Assembly: GCF_000826645.1 (NCBI RefSeq)
Contig: NZ_JXJP01000021.1
Span: 1-64,000, forward strand
Direction of reading: 5' to 3'
DNA length: 64,000 nt
Origin: Psychroserpens mesophilus
GTDB taxonomy: Bacteria > Bacteroidota > Bacteroidia > Flavobacteriales > Flavobacteriaceae
In this document: positions 8,757-17,532 of the stretch, in pieces
How the letters are laid out: each line of letters starts with the position of its first letter
How positions within the stretch are numbered: position 1 is the stretch's first letter
Notes under the pieces: model-generated
What the model was told of the DNA's origin: nothing
The model's input: only the letters and a program-made list of their open reading frames with translations
Databases searched by the model: none
Translations under genes and position numbers: made by a program

Positions 8757-11342
8757 TTAAAATTGTTGTCCGATAATGAAGTGAGTTTCCCATCCATTTT
8801 TAACAGTAGAACCAGGTATAGCGTCAAATCCATGACCAAAATCGATACCTAATAACCCAAAGGCAGGCATAAATATTCTGAGTCCGAAACCAGCAGAACG
8901 ATTAAGGTTAAAAGGATTGTAATCTCTAAAATTGTCAAAGGAAGCACCACCTTCAGTAAATAACAAACCATAAATTTTAGCTTGAGCACCAAGAGTGATT
9001 GGATACCTCAATTCTAACGAGAATTTATTATATATCGTACCTCCATCTTGAGAAGACAAGGATTGGTTTGGATATCCACGTAGTTGTATAACTTCTCTGC
9101 CATCTAAAGCAAAGTTTCCTAAACCGTCTCCACCTACGAAGAAACGTTCAAAAGGAATCACACCTCTATCATTGTTATAAGCACCAAGGAATCCGAATTC
9201 TAAACCAGACTTAATAACCAATTTATCGACAATTCGTGTATACCAGTCACCTTTAAATTTAATTTTATAAAATTCTAACCAATTGTAACGTTCCTGATCA
9301 ATTTCACCAACTCTTACCTGATCAGCCGCATCCGTTGGATCTAACGCGTCTCTTTCCTCTTTTAACGCTTTGTAATCTACGTTGTTAAACAATGAGTAAG
9401 GAAAAGACATTTTTGCACTTATAGAGAAGCTAGAACCACCTTCGGGATAAATTGGATCTGTAAATAAGTTATTTCGGCTTAAACCAATCGTGTAGGATAA
9501 GTTATTCGAATACCCATCACCAAAAGTAAATAAACCAGTGTTATAATTTTTTAGATCATAATGTTGGAAACTAATAGCTTGTGATAAGGTAAAATAATCA
9601 TCAGGAACTTTTAAACGTTTTGCTAAACCTACCGACAGGCCAGTAATATTAAAACGTCTGCTTTTATCAGCACCTCTTGTTACAGGATCAAAAAGAAATT
9701 GTCTTGTATGCGATAAAGACGTTGATAATTGTACAGGTCGCTTACCACCCAACCATGGTTCAGAAAATGAAAAGCTATATGTCTGAAAAAATCGTGAAGC
9801 TTGCAAACGTAACGCTAAAGTTTGTCCGTCTCCCATTGGTACTGGTTTATAAGCTTCTTTTTTAAATACATCTTTGATAGCGAAGTTATTAAATGATAAG
9901 CCAAGTGTACCAATAAAACCTCCACCACCATAACCACCTTGCAATTCAATTTGGCTAGAACCTCTTTCAACAACAGTATACTCTAAATCTACTGTGCCTT
10001 CATTTGGATTCATGTTTTTGAAATCTGGGGTTAAAAGTTGTGCATCGAAAAAGCCTAACTGACCAAGCTCTCTAATGGTTCTAATCACATTAGCTTTACT
10101 ATATAACTGACCAGGTTTTGTTCTTAATTCTCTATAGATAACGTGGTCATTGGTTTTGTCATTTCCAGTTACTGATACATTATTAAAATAGGCAGGCTTA
10201 CCTTCAGAGATACGTATTTCCATGTCTATCACGTTTCCATCAGCACTAATTTCTACAGGATTAATACTTGAAAACAAATAGCCATTGTTTTGATAAAGGT
10301 TAGTTAAATCTAAAGCGTCAGGTTTGGTATCGTCAGCTATACGTTTACGTAATTCAACACCATTATAGGTTTCCCCTTCTTTAATACGAAGTACAGAGTG
10401 TAACTGTTGGTCTGTATAAACACTATTTCCGACAAAGGTAATTTTCCCAAATTTATATTGTTCACCTTCTTCCAGTGTGATTTCTAAACTTATATTTTTT
10501 TTGTCTTTGTATATGATTGAATCTGAAATAATTCTGGCATCTCTATAGCCGTTTTCTTTATATTTGTCAATGATACTTACGAGATCTTCTTTGTAATCTT
10601 CTTCAATGTATTTTGAACGTTTTAGAAATCGAATAAAATTCTTTTTCTTGGTATTTTTCATTGCTTTTCTGAGTTTTTTATCAGAAAGTTTTTCGTTACC
10701 GTTAAATGTAATTTTATCTATTTTTACTTTCTCTCCTTTATCAATGTAAACAAGCATATTGACAAGGCTTTTATCAAGAGAGTCATTAACAACTTCGTTA
10801 GTGTTGATCGTTACTTTTGTATTTAAAAAACCATCTTTTTTATATTTGTTAGTGAGGTAGTTTCTTGTCGTTGTAATTAGGTTTTCCGTTACCTTAACAC
10901 CTTTCGTTAGGTTGTTATCTTTAATGATACCTTCTTTTTTCTTCTTCTTAACGCCTTGAATTTCCAGTTCGTTAAGCTCAGGTAAATCGACAAGATTAAT
11001 TTCTAAGTACGCTTTATTGTCTTCGGTTTTAACCAAGTAAATATCAATACTGCTGAATAATTTGCTAGCCCACAGTTTCTTTAAGGCGTTACTAACCTCT
11101 TCTCCAGGAATGATAATTTCTTGGCCTTTACGTAATCCAGAAAAAGACACGATGGTAGTTTCGCTAAAGTTTGTGTTACCAGTAACAGTAACGTTTTCTA
11201 GAATGTAACTTTTCCCGTTATTAAAGCTTGTTTGCTGTGCAACAACTACGCTTGAAATAATGAAGATGAATAATGTAAATAGGTGCTTTATGTAAGTTTT
11301 CAAAAGTAATTTATTAGCTGAGTTGTTCACTGGTTTTTCCAA
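8757..11342 (-). CDS. bamA: Outer membrane protein assembly factor BamA (Omp85)
   Basis: BamA folds beta-barrel proteins into the outer membrane. The protein shows five POTRA-like modules over about residues 40-450, then a 16-strand barrel domain (about 480-861) ending in the aromatic FIIGQQF typical of Omp85 proteins. The barrel includes GGDGLGNFALDGREVIQLRGY, matching the conserved GG...G.....RGY lid-loop region. The ATG start at 11342 overlaps uppS by 29 bases and leaves an unusual hydrophilic N-terminus before the signal peptide. A TTG at 11301-11303 would give MKTYIKHLFTLFIFI..., a classic signal peptide without overlap, and may be the true start. The gene is followed by two ompH/skp chaperone genes, the expected functional partners. 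Confidence 0.95.
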   Translation of the reverse strand: MEKPVNNSANKLLLKTYIKHLFTLFIFIISSVVVAQQTSFNNGKSYILENVTVTGNTNFSETTIVSFSGLRKGQEIIIPGEEVSNALKKLWASKLFSSIDIYLVKTEDNKAYLEINLVDLPELNELEIQGVKKKKKEGIIKDNNLTKGVKVTENLITTTRNYLTNKYKKDGFLNTKVTINTNEVVNDSLDKSLVNMLVYIDKGEKVKIDKITFNGNEKLSDKKLRKAMKNTKKKNFIRFLKRSKYIEEDYKEDLVSIIDKYKENGYRDARIISDSIIYKDKKNISLEITLEEGEQYKFGKITFVGNSVYTDQQLHSVLRIKEGETYNGVELRKRIADDTKPDALDLTNLYQNNGYLFSSINPVEISADGNVIDMEIRISEGKPAYFNNVSVTGNDKTNDHVIYRELRTKPGQLYSKANVIRTIRELGQLGFFDAQLLTPDFKNMNPNEGTVDLEYTVVERGSSQIELQGGYGGGGFIGTLGLSFNNFAIKDVFKKEAYKPVPMGDGQTLALRLQASRFFQTYSFSFSEPWLGGKRPVQLSTSLSHTRQFLFDPVTRGADKSRRFNITGLSVGLAKRLKVPDDYFTLSQAISFQHYDLKNYNTGLFTFGDGYSNNLSYTIGLSRNNLFTDPIYPEGGSSFSISAKMSFPYSLFNNVDYKALKEERDALDPTDAADQVRVGEIDQERYNWLEFYKIKFKGDWYTRIVDKLVIKSGLEFGFLGAYNNDRGVIPFERFFVGGDGLGNFALDGREVIQLRGYPNQSLSSQDGGTIYNKFSLELRYPITLGAQAKIYGLLFTEGGASFDNFRDYNPFNLNRSAGFGLRIFMPAFGLLGIDFGHGFDAIPGSTVKNGWETHFIIGQQF

Positions 11343-12054
11343 ATCGTCGTTCTCTGTTTTGATAATTAATCAAAGCTTCATATAGGTCTTGTTTTGTGAA
11401 ATCTGGCCATAAAATATCTGTAAAATATAATTCGGCATAAGCAATTTGCCATAGCAGGAAATTACTTATTCTTTGTTCACCACTCGTCCTAATTAACAAA
11501 TCTACGTCTGGTAAATTTTGCGTGTAAAGATGCTTATTTATAATTGATTCGTCAATACTTTCAACAGAAATTATATTATTTTTAACGTTCGTGGCTATCA
11601 CTTTTATAGTATTAACCATTTCTTCTCTTGAACCATAGCTTAGTGCTAAAGTCAACGTCATATGAGTGTTGCTTTTTGTTTTATCAATAACTTCCAATAA
11701 TTCTGTATGTGCTTTTTTTGGTAAATCGTTAAGGTTTCCAATAGCTGAAAGCTTGATGTTATTATCTTGTAATGTTTTTATTTCCTTTTTTAAAGACTTT
11801 ACTAAAAGCTTCATTAAGGTTTGGACTTCAAGTTTTGGTCGTTTCCAATTCTCAGTTGAGAACGCGTATAAGGTTAAATGTTTGATACCAATTTCGGCAC
11901 TTGCTTCAACAATATCTCTAACCGATTTAGTGCCGTTTTCGTGACCAATAACTCTAAGCATACCTTTTTGCTTAGCCCAGCGACCATTACCATCCATGAT
12001 TATAGCAACGTGCTTTGGTAATTTATCTTTTAATATTTGGTCTTTTTTAATCAT
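11314..12054 (-). CDS. uppS: Isoprenyl transferase (undecaprenyl diphosphate synthase)
   Basis: UppS condenses isopentenyl diphosphate in cis onto farnesyl diphosphate to make the C55 carrier for peptidoglycan and O-antigen synthesis. The 246-residue protein has the catalytic motif MDGNGRWAK (D21), the YAFSTENWKRP block, and the C-terminal RTSGEQRISNFLLWQ and YFTDILWPDF motifs that complete the active site. The ATG follows the DUF6089 gene stop without any gap. The 3' end overlaps the annotated bamA start. Position in the envelope operon fits the function, and length is normal. Confidence 0.97.
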   Translation of the reverse strand: MIKKDQILKDKLPKHVAIIMDGNGRWAKQKGMLRVIGHENGTKSVRDIVEASAEIGIKHLTLYAFSTENWKRPKLEVQTLMKLLVKSLKKEIKTLQDNNIKLSAIGNLNDLPKKAHTELLEVIDKTKSNTHMTLTLALSYGSREEMVNTIKVIATNVKNNIISVESIDESIINKHLYTQNLPDVDLLIRTSGEQRISNFLLWQIAYAELYFTDILWPDFTKQDLYEALINYQNRERRFGKTSEQLS

Positions 12055-12744
12055 TTAAAAATTGCAATAACAAGGTCGTTGTCCAAATGTATAGGTTAAT
12101 GTAAATCCTGTAAAAACATACCAGTCATTACTGTTAAGGTTTCCAATACCAACTTGGTCTTTAAAATCACCATCAGGAACACTTCCATCTATTTCATCTG
12201 AAAATGTATATCTGGCACCAATTTCAAAGCCTAGAATGATGTGGTTGGTAATACTCGATTTGATTCCTAAAACCATGGGGATTCCAAACGCCCAACTGCT
12301 GGTATCTTCCGTTATAATTTCTCCATTTGAACCATAAAAGAAATTATCATGTTTTGCAGCCGTGACTCCAGAATACAAATAAGGGACAGCCTTAAAACCT
12401 GAGGTGTGAAGGTCAAAATCCCAAAACGTAAATTCCATCCCAGCTGAAATTTCTAACAAATTACTATTAAACTCATAATTTCTGGCTATTCGTCTAGGAT
12501 CATCAGAATCTCTGTCACTACCTATTAAATCTGCATAAATTAATGATACTCGCCAAGAATGACGAGGACTTCGATTCCATTTTAACATTAAACCAAAAGC
12601 ACCTGTATTTGGTGAAATATAATCTGTTGCTCCAACATCTCCAATAAAATTGCTTCCACCAGCATACAAGCCAACCTCATATATTTGAGAATGACTAGTT
12701 TGGGCGAAAAACACACCTAGTAAAAATAAGATTAAATATCTCAT
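12055..12744 (-). CDS. DUF6089 family outer-membrane beta-barrel-like protein
   Basis: This 229-residue protein has a signal peptide (about 1-19, TSHSQ). Glycine-rich amphipathic strands follow (YEVGLYAGGSNFIGDVG, MLKWNRSPRHSWRVSLIYADL, FGIPMVLGIKSSITNHIILGFEIGARYTF), with a terminal GFTLTYTFGQRP strand. The DUF6089 family is conserved in Bacteroidota directly upstream of uppS/bamA, as here. The function is unproven. A small eight-stranded outer-membrane barrel helping envelope assembly is the reasonable inference from its fold and gene order. It abuts uppS exactly and starts 99 bases after the nadK stop. Confidence 0.85.
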   Translation of the reverse strand: MRYLILFLLGVFFAQTSHSQIYEVGLYAGGSNFIGDVGATDYISPNTGAFGLMLKWNRSPRHSWRVSLIYADLIGSDRDSDDPRRIARNYEFNSNLLEISAGMEFTFWDFDLHTSGFKAVPYLYSGVTAAKHDNFFYGSNGEIITEDTSSWAFGIPMVLGIKSSITNHIILGFEIGARYTFSDEIDGSVPDGDFKDQVGIGNLNSNDWYVFTGFTLTYTFGQRPCYCNF

Positions 12745-12843
12745 AAATTTTTAAAAGTTTGCAAATATAACAATTATGATTTGCCTATAACAATTTGAGG
12801 CAAATAGTCTTAGAGATTAACAGTTTTTGTTTGATTTTATTGT

Positions 12844-13728
12844 TTAGTTTCGTTTGTCTTCGCCCCAAAGCATTTTTTTTCTGAGTGTGTCGATAAAGCT
12901 TTCTTGTAAAAGCTCAACCATCTTAATTTTAAAATTAGCTTTTCTAATAGTAACGATTGTTGAATTATGTAATGTAGCGATTCGAGAATCTAGCGATATT
13001 AAATAATGTTCTTCTCGACCGTCAACTTTAAGTTGTATTTTGGTGTTATCTGGAATTACAAGTGGTCTTGCATTAAGGTTGTGTGGTGCAATTGGCGTTA
13101 ATACAAAACTATCTGCTTCAGGTGTAATCACTGGTCCGCCACAACTTAACGAATATCCAGTAGAGCCTGTCGGTGTAGAAATTATTAGTCCGTCAGCCCA
13201 ATATGAGGTCAAATATTCAGTATTTAAATGTGTTTCTACAGTAATCATCGACGTTGTATTTTTTCGGCTAACGGCGATTTCATTGAGAGCAAAATTAATC
13301 TCGATTAAGTCTTTGTTTTCAGGTTGAGTTTCAACACATAAAAGTGTGCGTTCAGAAATTTTGTAATTACCTTTTATAATATCAGTTATAGCAGCTTCAA
13401 TTTGATTGGTTTGAATGGTTGCCAGAAACCCAAGTCTGCCAGTATTAATTCCAACGATAGGAATAGATAAATCACTTACATAAGTAATGGCTCTTAAAAT
13501 GGTGCCATCACCACCAATACTAATTAATAGCTCATAGGTTTCGTCTAAAGTTTCAAATGTTTCAAAATCCTCTAACTTTGAAGGCTGCTTGCTTTCGTGT
13601 TTAATGATATTAAAGAAATCATTTTCAATACATACTTCAATACTTTTATGTGATAAAACATCTAAAAGTATTTCTATACTCTCATGCGTACTGCTGTGAT
13701 AATATTGTCCGTAAATGGCAATTTTCAT
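12844..13728 (-). CDS. nadK: NAD kinase
   Basis: NadK phosphorylates NAD to NADP with ATP in the cytoplasm. The 294-residue product has the GGDGT motif (72-76, catalytic D74). It also has the NE/D motif region (FALNEIAVSR) and the C-terminal STPTGSTGYSLSCGGPVITPEADSFV block followed by PIAPHNLNARPLVIP, both hallmarks of the family. Its ATG shares one base with the stop of the upstream CBS-domain gene, so the two are translationally coupled. Length is usual. It leads into the DUF6089-uppS-bamA envelope genes. Confidence 0.97.
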   Translation of the reverse strand: MKIAIYGQYYHSSTHESIEILLDVLSHKSIEVCIENDFFNIIKHESKQPSKLEDFETFETLDETYELLISIGGDGTILRAITYVSDLSIPIVGINTGRLGFLATIQTNQIEAAITDIIKGNYKISERTLLCVETQPENKDLIEINFALNEIAVSRKNTTSMITVETHLNTEYLTSYWADGLIISTPTGSTGYSLSCGGPVITPEADSFVLTPIAPHNLNARPLVIPDNTKIQLKVDGREEHYLISLDSRIATLHNSTIVTIRKANFKIKMVELLQESFIDTLRKKMLWGEDKRN

Positions 13729-14384
13729 TATATATCTAGATATTTTCTTAAGTATTCTGAACGATCCTTTAAATTTTCTACATAGTTATCTTCTTCATGT
13801 CCAGAAACGATATTGTAACTGTATCTTCTAAAAGTTTGAATAACATCATTGAGTCCTGCATTCCCAATTTTTAAGGTAATTTGAACAACATCACTTTCTA
13901 ATTTTGAAACAAAAGCGCCTAGTATTTTTGCGTCATTAGATTCTACAATCTGACTTACTTCACTAAAGGAATAATCATTCAGCCCTTTTTCGACAACAAG
14001 AATACCTCCAGGTTCAGAAAAGAATGGTGTTTGATTAAATAGACCAATAATGTCATTAAGTTCGTAGTATCCTAAGTAATTATTTTTATCGCTTAAAACA
14101 GGCATGATATTACATGAGTTTTGAGCGAATGTTTCTAGTACGTCAAGCCAGTTGGTATGTGTTCTTACAAAGAAACCTTCAATAGCATAATTGCATTCGG
14201 CTATTGTTTTTTCACCATCAAAACAATGTGCGTCAGTTTCAGAAATACAACCTAAATACATACCGTTATTTTTAATAGGAATATGTGAATATGTAAGTTC
14301 GTTAAACAGCAATTGCAGGTCACTAACCTTATCGTTTAAGTGTAAAGGTTTAATGTCATTGATAATATATTCTTGTAAAGGCAT
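13728..14384 (-). CDS. CBS-domain protein
   Basis: Starting from the ATG at 14384 the product is 218 residues (MPLQEYIINDIKPL...). This start is preferred because the longer frame to 14429 adds a hydrophobic stretch foreign to the family and would crowd the divergent pdxJ promoter. Two CBS motifs occupy about 1-130, containing VSDLQLLFNELTYSHIPI and NIMPVLSDKNNYLGYYELNDI. An ACT-like C-terminal half follows. CBS pairs bind adenosine nucleotides and sense energy state. The one-base overlap with nadK suggests it regulates or accompanies NADP supply, but that is inference from position only. Confidence 0.85.
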   Translation of the reverse strand: MPLQEYIINDIKPLHLNDKVSDLQLLFNELTYSHIPIKNNGMYLGCISETDAHCFDGEKTIAECNYAIEGFFVRTHTNWLDVLETFAQNSCNIMPVLSDKNNYLGYYELNDIIGLFNQTPFFSEPGGILVVEKGLNDYSFSEVSQIVESNDAKILGAFVSKLESDVVQITLKIGNAGLNDVIQTFRRYSYNIVSGHEEDNYVENLKDRSEYLRKYLDI

Positions 14385-14447
14385 AACAGGTTTTATAATC
14401 CATCGCAAATTAATTAAAAATAACCACAAAAAGCAGTAAGTACTTTG

Positions 14448-14455
14448 TATTTTTG
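14448..14455 (+). promoter_or_regulatory. Bacteroidota -7 promoter element for pdxJ
   Basis: TATTTTTG matches the TAnnTTTG -7 consensus. Transcription would begin about 7 bases later, around 14462. That leaves the in-frame ATG at 14453 outside the transcript and supports the pdxJ start at 14474. Confidence 0.6.
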
Positions 14456-14473
14456 CACTTAAAATATGAACAA

Positions 14474-15187
14474 ATGACGAAGTTAAGTGTAAATATTAAC
14501 AAGATCGCTACCTTACGGAATTCACGAGGTGGTGACACGCCTAATGTTGTACAATTTGCTAAAGATGTTCAGCGTTTTGGAGCTCAAGGTGTAACCGTTC
14601 ATCCAAGGCCAGATGAGCGTCATATTACCTATCAGGATACTCGAGATTTAAAGCCTATCGTTTACACCGAATTTAATGTAGAAGGCAATCCTATTAAATC
14701 GTTTATGGATTTGGTTTTAGAAGTAAAACCAACACAAGTAACCCTTGTCCCAGATGCTGTTGATGCCATAACGTCAAATGCTGGCTGGAATACGATTAAG
14801 CATAAAGAATTTTTAACTGAAGTGATTTCAGAATTTAAAACTAACGGCATACGCACGTCTATTTTTGTAGATCCTGTTCTTGACATGGTCGAAGGTGCTA
14901 AAACAACTGGTACAGACAGAATTGAGCTTTATACCGAAAGTTTTGCTCATCAATATAGTATGGGAAATATGGAGGCTATTAAACCCTTTGTCAAAGCGGC
15001 AGAATTGTCAAATGAGATTGGATTGGGTGTCAATGCTGGACATGATTTATCTTTAGATAATATCAAATTTTTTAAAGATCATATACCAGGTTTATTAGAA
15101 GTCTCTATTGGTCACGCTTTAATATCTGAAAGTCTTTATTTAGGGATAGAAAATGTTGTTCAAATGTATCTCCAGAAACTAAAATAA
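14474..15187 (+). CDS. pdxJ: Pyridoxine 5'-phosphate synthase
   Basis: PdxJ condenses 3-amino-2-oxopropyl phosphate (1-amino-acetone-3-phosphate) with 1-deoxyxylulose 5-phosphate in the last ring-forming step of the DXP-dependent vitamin B6 pathway. From the ATG at 14474 the protein is 237 residues and opens with the family N-terminus KLSVNINKIATLRNSRGG. Other hallmarks are GAQGVTVHPRPDERHI, the TLVPD segment, RIELYTESFA, GLGVNAGHDL and EVSIGHALISESLYLG. The upstream ATG at 14453 would add seven atypical residues and lies on the promoter. The stop abuts the ATG of the following hydrolase, so the two genes are one operon. Confidence 0.96.
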   Translation: MTKLSVNINKIATLRNSRGGDTPNVVQFAKDVQRFGAQGVTVHPRPDERHITYQDTRDLKPIVYTEFNVEGNPIKSFMDLVLEVKPTQVTLVPDAVDAITSNAGWNTIKHKEFLTEVISEFKTNGIRTSIFVDPVLDMVEGAKTTGTDRIELYTESFAHQYSMGNMEAIKPFVKAAELSNEIGLGVNAGHDLSLDNIKFFKDHIPGLLEVSIGHALISESLYLGIENVVQMYLQKLK

Positions 15188-15955
15188 ATGACATTGCACT
15201 CTCAAATCTTAGGGGAAGGTCAGCCGTTTGTTATTCTACACGGATTTTTAGGTATGTCTGATAACTGGAAATCATTAGGCTCTAAATTTGCTGAAGCTGG
15301 TTTTCAGGTACATCTTGTAGATCAACGTAATCACGGACGTAGTTTTCATGATGACACCTTTAATTATGAAGTTTTAGCGGAAGATTTAAAAAACTATTGT
15401 GAAGATCATCAACTTAATGATATAATCTTATTAGGTCATTCAATGGGAGGAAAAACGGCTATGTTATTTGCAACGCTGTATCCAGAATTAGTATCTAAAT
15501 TGCTGGTTGCAGATATCAGTCCGCGATTTTACCCTGTACACCACGATGCTATCTTAAACGGATTAAGTGCTTTGGATTTTACTGACATAAAAAGCAGAGG
15601 TCAAGCTGATAAGGTGTTATCTCAATATGTTTCTGAAGTTGGAACACGCATGTTTCTTTTGAAGAATTTGTACTGGATTGAAAAAGGACAATTAGCGTTG
15701 CGTATGAATCTCGATGTTTTAAAAGATAATGTATCTGAAGTTGGCGAAGCTTTGCCAATGCATTCTAAATTTGAGAAGCAGACCTTATTTCTTCGTGGTG
15801 ATAAGAGTGAATACGTAATGACTAATGATGAAGTGTTAATCAAACAACATTTTCCTTTGGCTGAAATTCAAACGATAAGTGATGCTGGTCACTGGCTTCA
15901 TGCTGAAAATCCAGAAGATTTTTACGAAACTGTAATAAATTTTATTACGTCATAA
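15188..15955 (+). CDS. Alpha/beta-fold hydrolase (YbfF-like esterase)
   Basis: This 255-residue alpha/beta hydrolase has the oxyanion segment LHGFLGMSDNW and the VDQRNHGRS loop. The nucleophile elbow GHSMGG holds catalytic S85, and the C-terminal DAGHWLHAENPEDF supplies the histidine. These features match the YbfF family of acyl-CoA-type thioesterases/esterases. The true substrate is unknown. It starts on the base after the pdxJ stop and is surely co-transcribed; the neighbourhood is conserved in Flavobacteriaceae but does not prove a role in B6 metabolism. Confidence 0.9.
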   Translation: MTLHSQILGEGQPFVILHGFLGMSDNWKSLGSKFAEAGFQVHLVDQRNHGRSFHDDTFNYEVLAEDLKNYCEDHQLNDIILLGHSMGGKTAMLFATLYPELVSKLLVADISPRFYPVHHDAILNGLSALDFTDIKSRGQADKVLSQYVSEVGTRMFLLKNLYWIEKGQLALRMNLDVLKDNVSEVGEALPMHSKFEKQTLFLRGDKSEYVMTNDEVLIKQHFPLAEIQTISDAGHWLHAENPEDFYETVINFITS

Positions 15956-15991
15956 AAAACAAATACCTTTAGCTTTCTAACTAAATTTGTC

Positions 15992-17092
15992 ATGAAATCA
16001 ATACTTTCTATAACAGTCTTTTTAGTCATTTGTCAAATTTCTGCTTCGCAATCACGATTTGAAGATGGACCATACAAAACTTATTATGAAACAGGTGAAG
16101 TGAAAAGTGAAGGTCACTATCTAAATGGAAAGCCAGACGGAAAATGGATAGACTATTATGAAAACGGACAAATTTCCAGAGAGTACTCATATGCCGATGG
16201 AAAATACGTGAGAACTTCATCTAAGTCATATTTTGAAGATGGGACTTTAGAAAATGAGATTATTAAGGAAGATGATTACTATGTTTCTATTGGTTATTAT
16301 GAAAGTGGAAATTTAAGATATAAGCGAAAATTAGAAGGTGGATTCTATAAGGAATATAGAGAAAACGGACTTTTAAAAATTGAAGCTAACTATGTGAAGT
16401 CTGATTTATACGGGTTTTGGAAACTGTATCATAATAATGGAAATTTAGCTTGGCAAGTCAACTATTTAAACGGTTACAGAAATGGAGAATATAAACAGTT
16501 TTATGAAAATGGTCAATTAAAATTGGAAGGCGTAATCATTAAAGAAAAGAAAAAAGGCGAAGAGAAACGTTATACAAAAGAAGGGCATTTGGAATGGAAA
16601 GGATATTACGACATTGATAAGTTTGACAAAACCTGGATTCGATATAATGCCTCTAAAAAAAAGGTAGACAAAGTAAAGTTTAAAGATGGTATAGTCATCG
16701 ATTCTAATCAAAGTGACCTGCTTGAAGCCACAGTTGTGCCTGATGGAGTAATTGAGAAGGTGCCTTTATTTCCTGGTTGCGAATATGTGTATGGTAATAC
16801 GGCAAGGAAAAATTGTATGAGTGCTGCCATCGCAACTTTTGTCAACCAAAGATTTAATACAAATCTAGCATTAGATAAAGGGCTTACTGGGAGACAAAGA
16901 ATCGCTGTAATTTTTAAAATAGGAAAAGAAGGTGAAGTAACCCAGGTTCGTGCGAGAGCACCTCATCCTGCTCTAGAAAAAGAGGCGATTAGAGTTATTA
17001 AATTATTACCAAAAATGAAACCGGGTTATCAAAATGGTAAGCCCGTTATAGTACCTTATTCATTACCAATATTATTTCAAGTTAAAAAATAA
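15992..17092 (+). CDS. Secreted YwqK/MORN-repeat protein with TonB-like C-terminal domain
   Basis: The 366-residue product has a signal peptide (about 1-20, QISASQ). Eight or so MORN/YwqK-type repeats follow (GPYKTYYETGEVKSEG, GKWIDYYENGQISREY, GEYKQFYENGQLKLEG) over residues 25-230. A TonB C-terminal domain fills about 285-366 (GRQRIAVIFKIGKEGEVTQVRARAPHPALEKEAIRVIKLLPKMKPG). MORN repeats are beta-hairpin arrays, and the TonB-like domain in such Bacteroidota proteins usually stands free of any transport function. The name 'antitoxin' attached to YwqK homologues is not supported by the neighbours here. It lies 36 bases after the hydrolase gene and may be read through from it. Confidence 0.85.
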   Translation: MKSILSITVFLVICQISASQSRFEDGPYKTYYETGEVKSEGHYLNGKPDGKWIDYYENGQISREYSYADGKYVRTSSKSYFEDGTLENEIIKEDDYYVSIGYYESGNLRYKRKLEGGFYKEYRENGLLKIEANYVKSDLYGFWKLYHNNGNLAWQVNYLNGYRNGEYKQFYENGQLKLEGVIIKEKKKGEEKRYTKEGHLEWKGYYDIDKFDKTWIRYNASKKKVDKVKFKDGIVIDSNQSDLLEATVVPDGVIEKVPLFPGCEYVYGNTARKNCMSAAIATFVNQRFNTNLALDKGLTGRQRIAVIFKIGKEGEVTQVRARAPHPALEKEAIRVIKLLPKMKPGYQNGKPVIVPYSLPILFQVKK

Positions 17093-17105
17093 AAATATTT
17101 AAATT

Positions 17106-17453
17106 ATGAACCTTATCCTTAGACTTTTAATAACCGCAGGAATTGTGTTGCTATTAGCTCATTTTTTACCTGGAGTGGCTGTTAGCGGATTTGCTGCAGC
17201 TATTATTGTTGCTGTAGTTTTAGCTCTGCTAAATGCCATTTTAAAACCAATTTTAATCATTTTAACCATTCCAATTACCATTGTAACTTTAGGTTTGTTT
17301 TTATTAGTCATTAATGCGTGCATTATTCTTTTAGCAGACAAATTTATTGATGGTTTTGGTGTCAATGGATTTTGGACAGCCTTACTTTTTAGCATTCTCT
17401 TGTCTATTTCACAATCTATTGCCTACTCCTTTTTGAACGAGAAGAAAAAATAG
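17106..17453 (+). CDS. YvlD/DUF360-type small membrane protein ('phage holin family')
   Basis: This 115-residue protein is almost wholly hydrophobic, with four predicted transmembrane helices (about 4-20, 24-45, 50-72, 85-108). The characteristic motifs are NAILKPILIILTIPITIVTLGLF and INACIILLADKFIDGF, which define the YvlD family. Despite the automatic 'holin' label there is no phage context: it follows the MORN/TonB gene by 13 bases and precedes tig. Function is unknown, with an inner-membrane location predicted. A YvlD-type role in envelope stress is only a family-level suggestion. Confidence 0.85.
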   Translation: MNLILRLLITAGIVLLLAHFLPGVAVSGFAAAIIVAVVLALLNAILKPILIILTIPITIVTLGLFLLVINACIILLADKFIDGFGVNGFWTALLFSILLSISQSIAYSFLNEKKK

Positions 17454-17479
17454 ACTAGTAATCAGTCGTTAAACTATTG

Positions 17480-17514
17480 TTGGGTTGCAAAAAATATTGT
17501 ATTTTTGCAGCCCA
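17480..17514 (+). promoter_or_regulatory. tig promoter region with long inverted repeat
   Basis: TTGGGTTGCAAAAA and TTTTTGCAGCCCAA form a 14-base inverted repeat with one wobble position around a 7-base centre. The right arm overlaps TATTTTTG (17500-17507), a good TAnnTTTG -7 element. The start codon of tig is at 17533. It may be an operator over the promoter, or a hairpin ending transcription from the upstream genes. Confidence 0.55.
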
Positions 17515-17532
17515 ATTTTGATATGATTTAAA

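Noticed and set aside
15992-17092. Toxin-antitoxin antitoxin (YwqK label)
   Set aside because: The gene encodes a secreted MORN-repeat protein with a TonB-like end and has no toxin partner beside it.
17106-17453. Phage holin and thus a prophage remnant
   Set aside because: The protein is the YvlD-type four-helix family and the neighbours are core genes; no phage genes are near.
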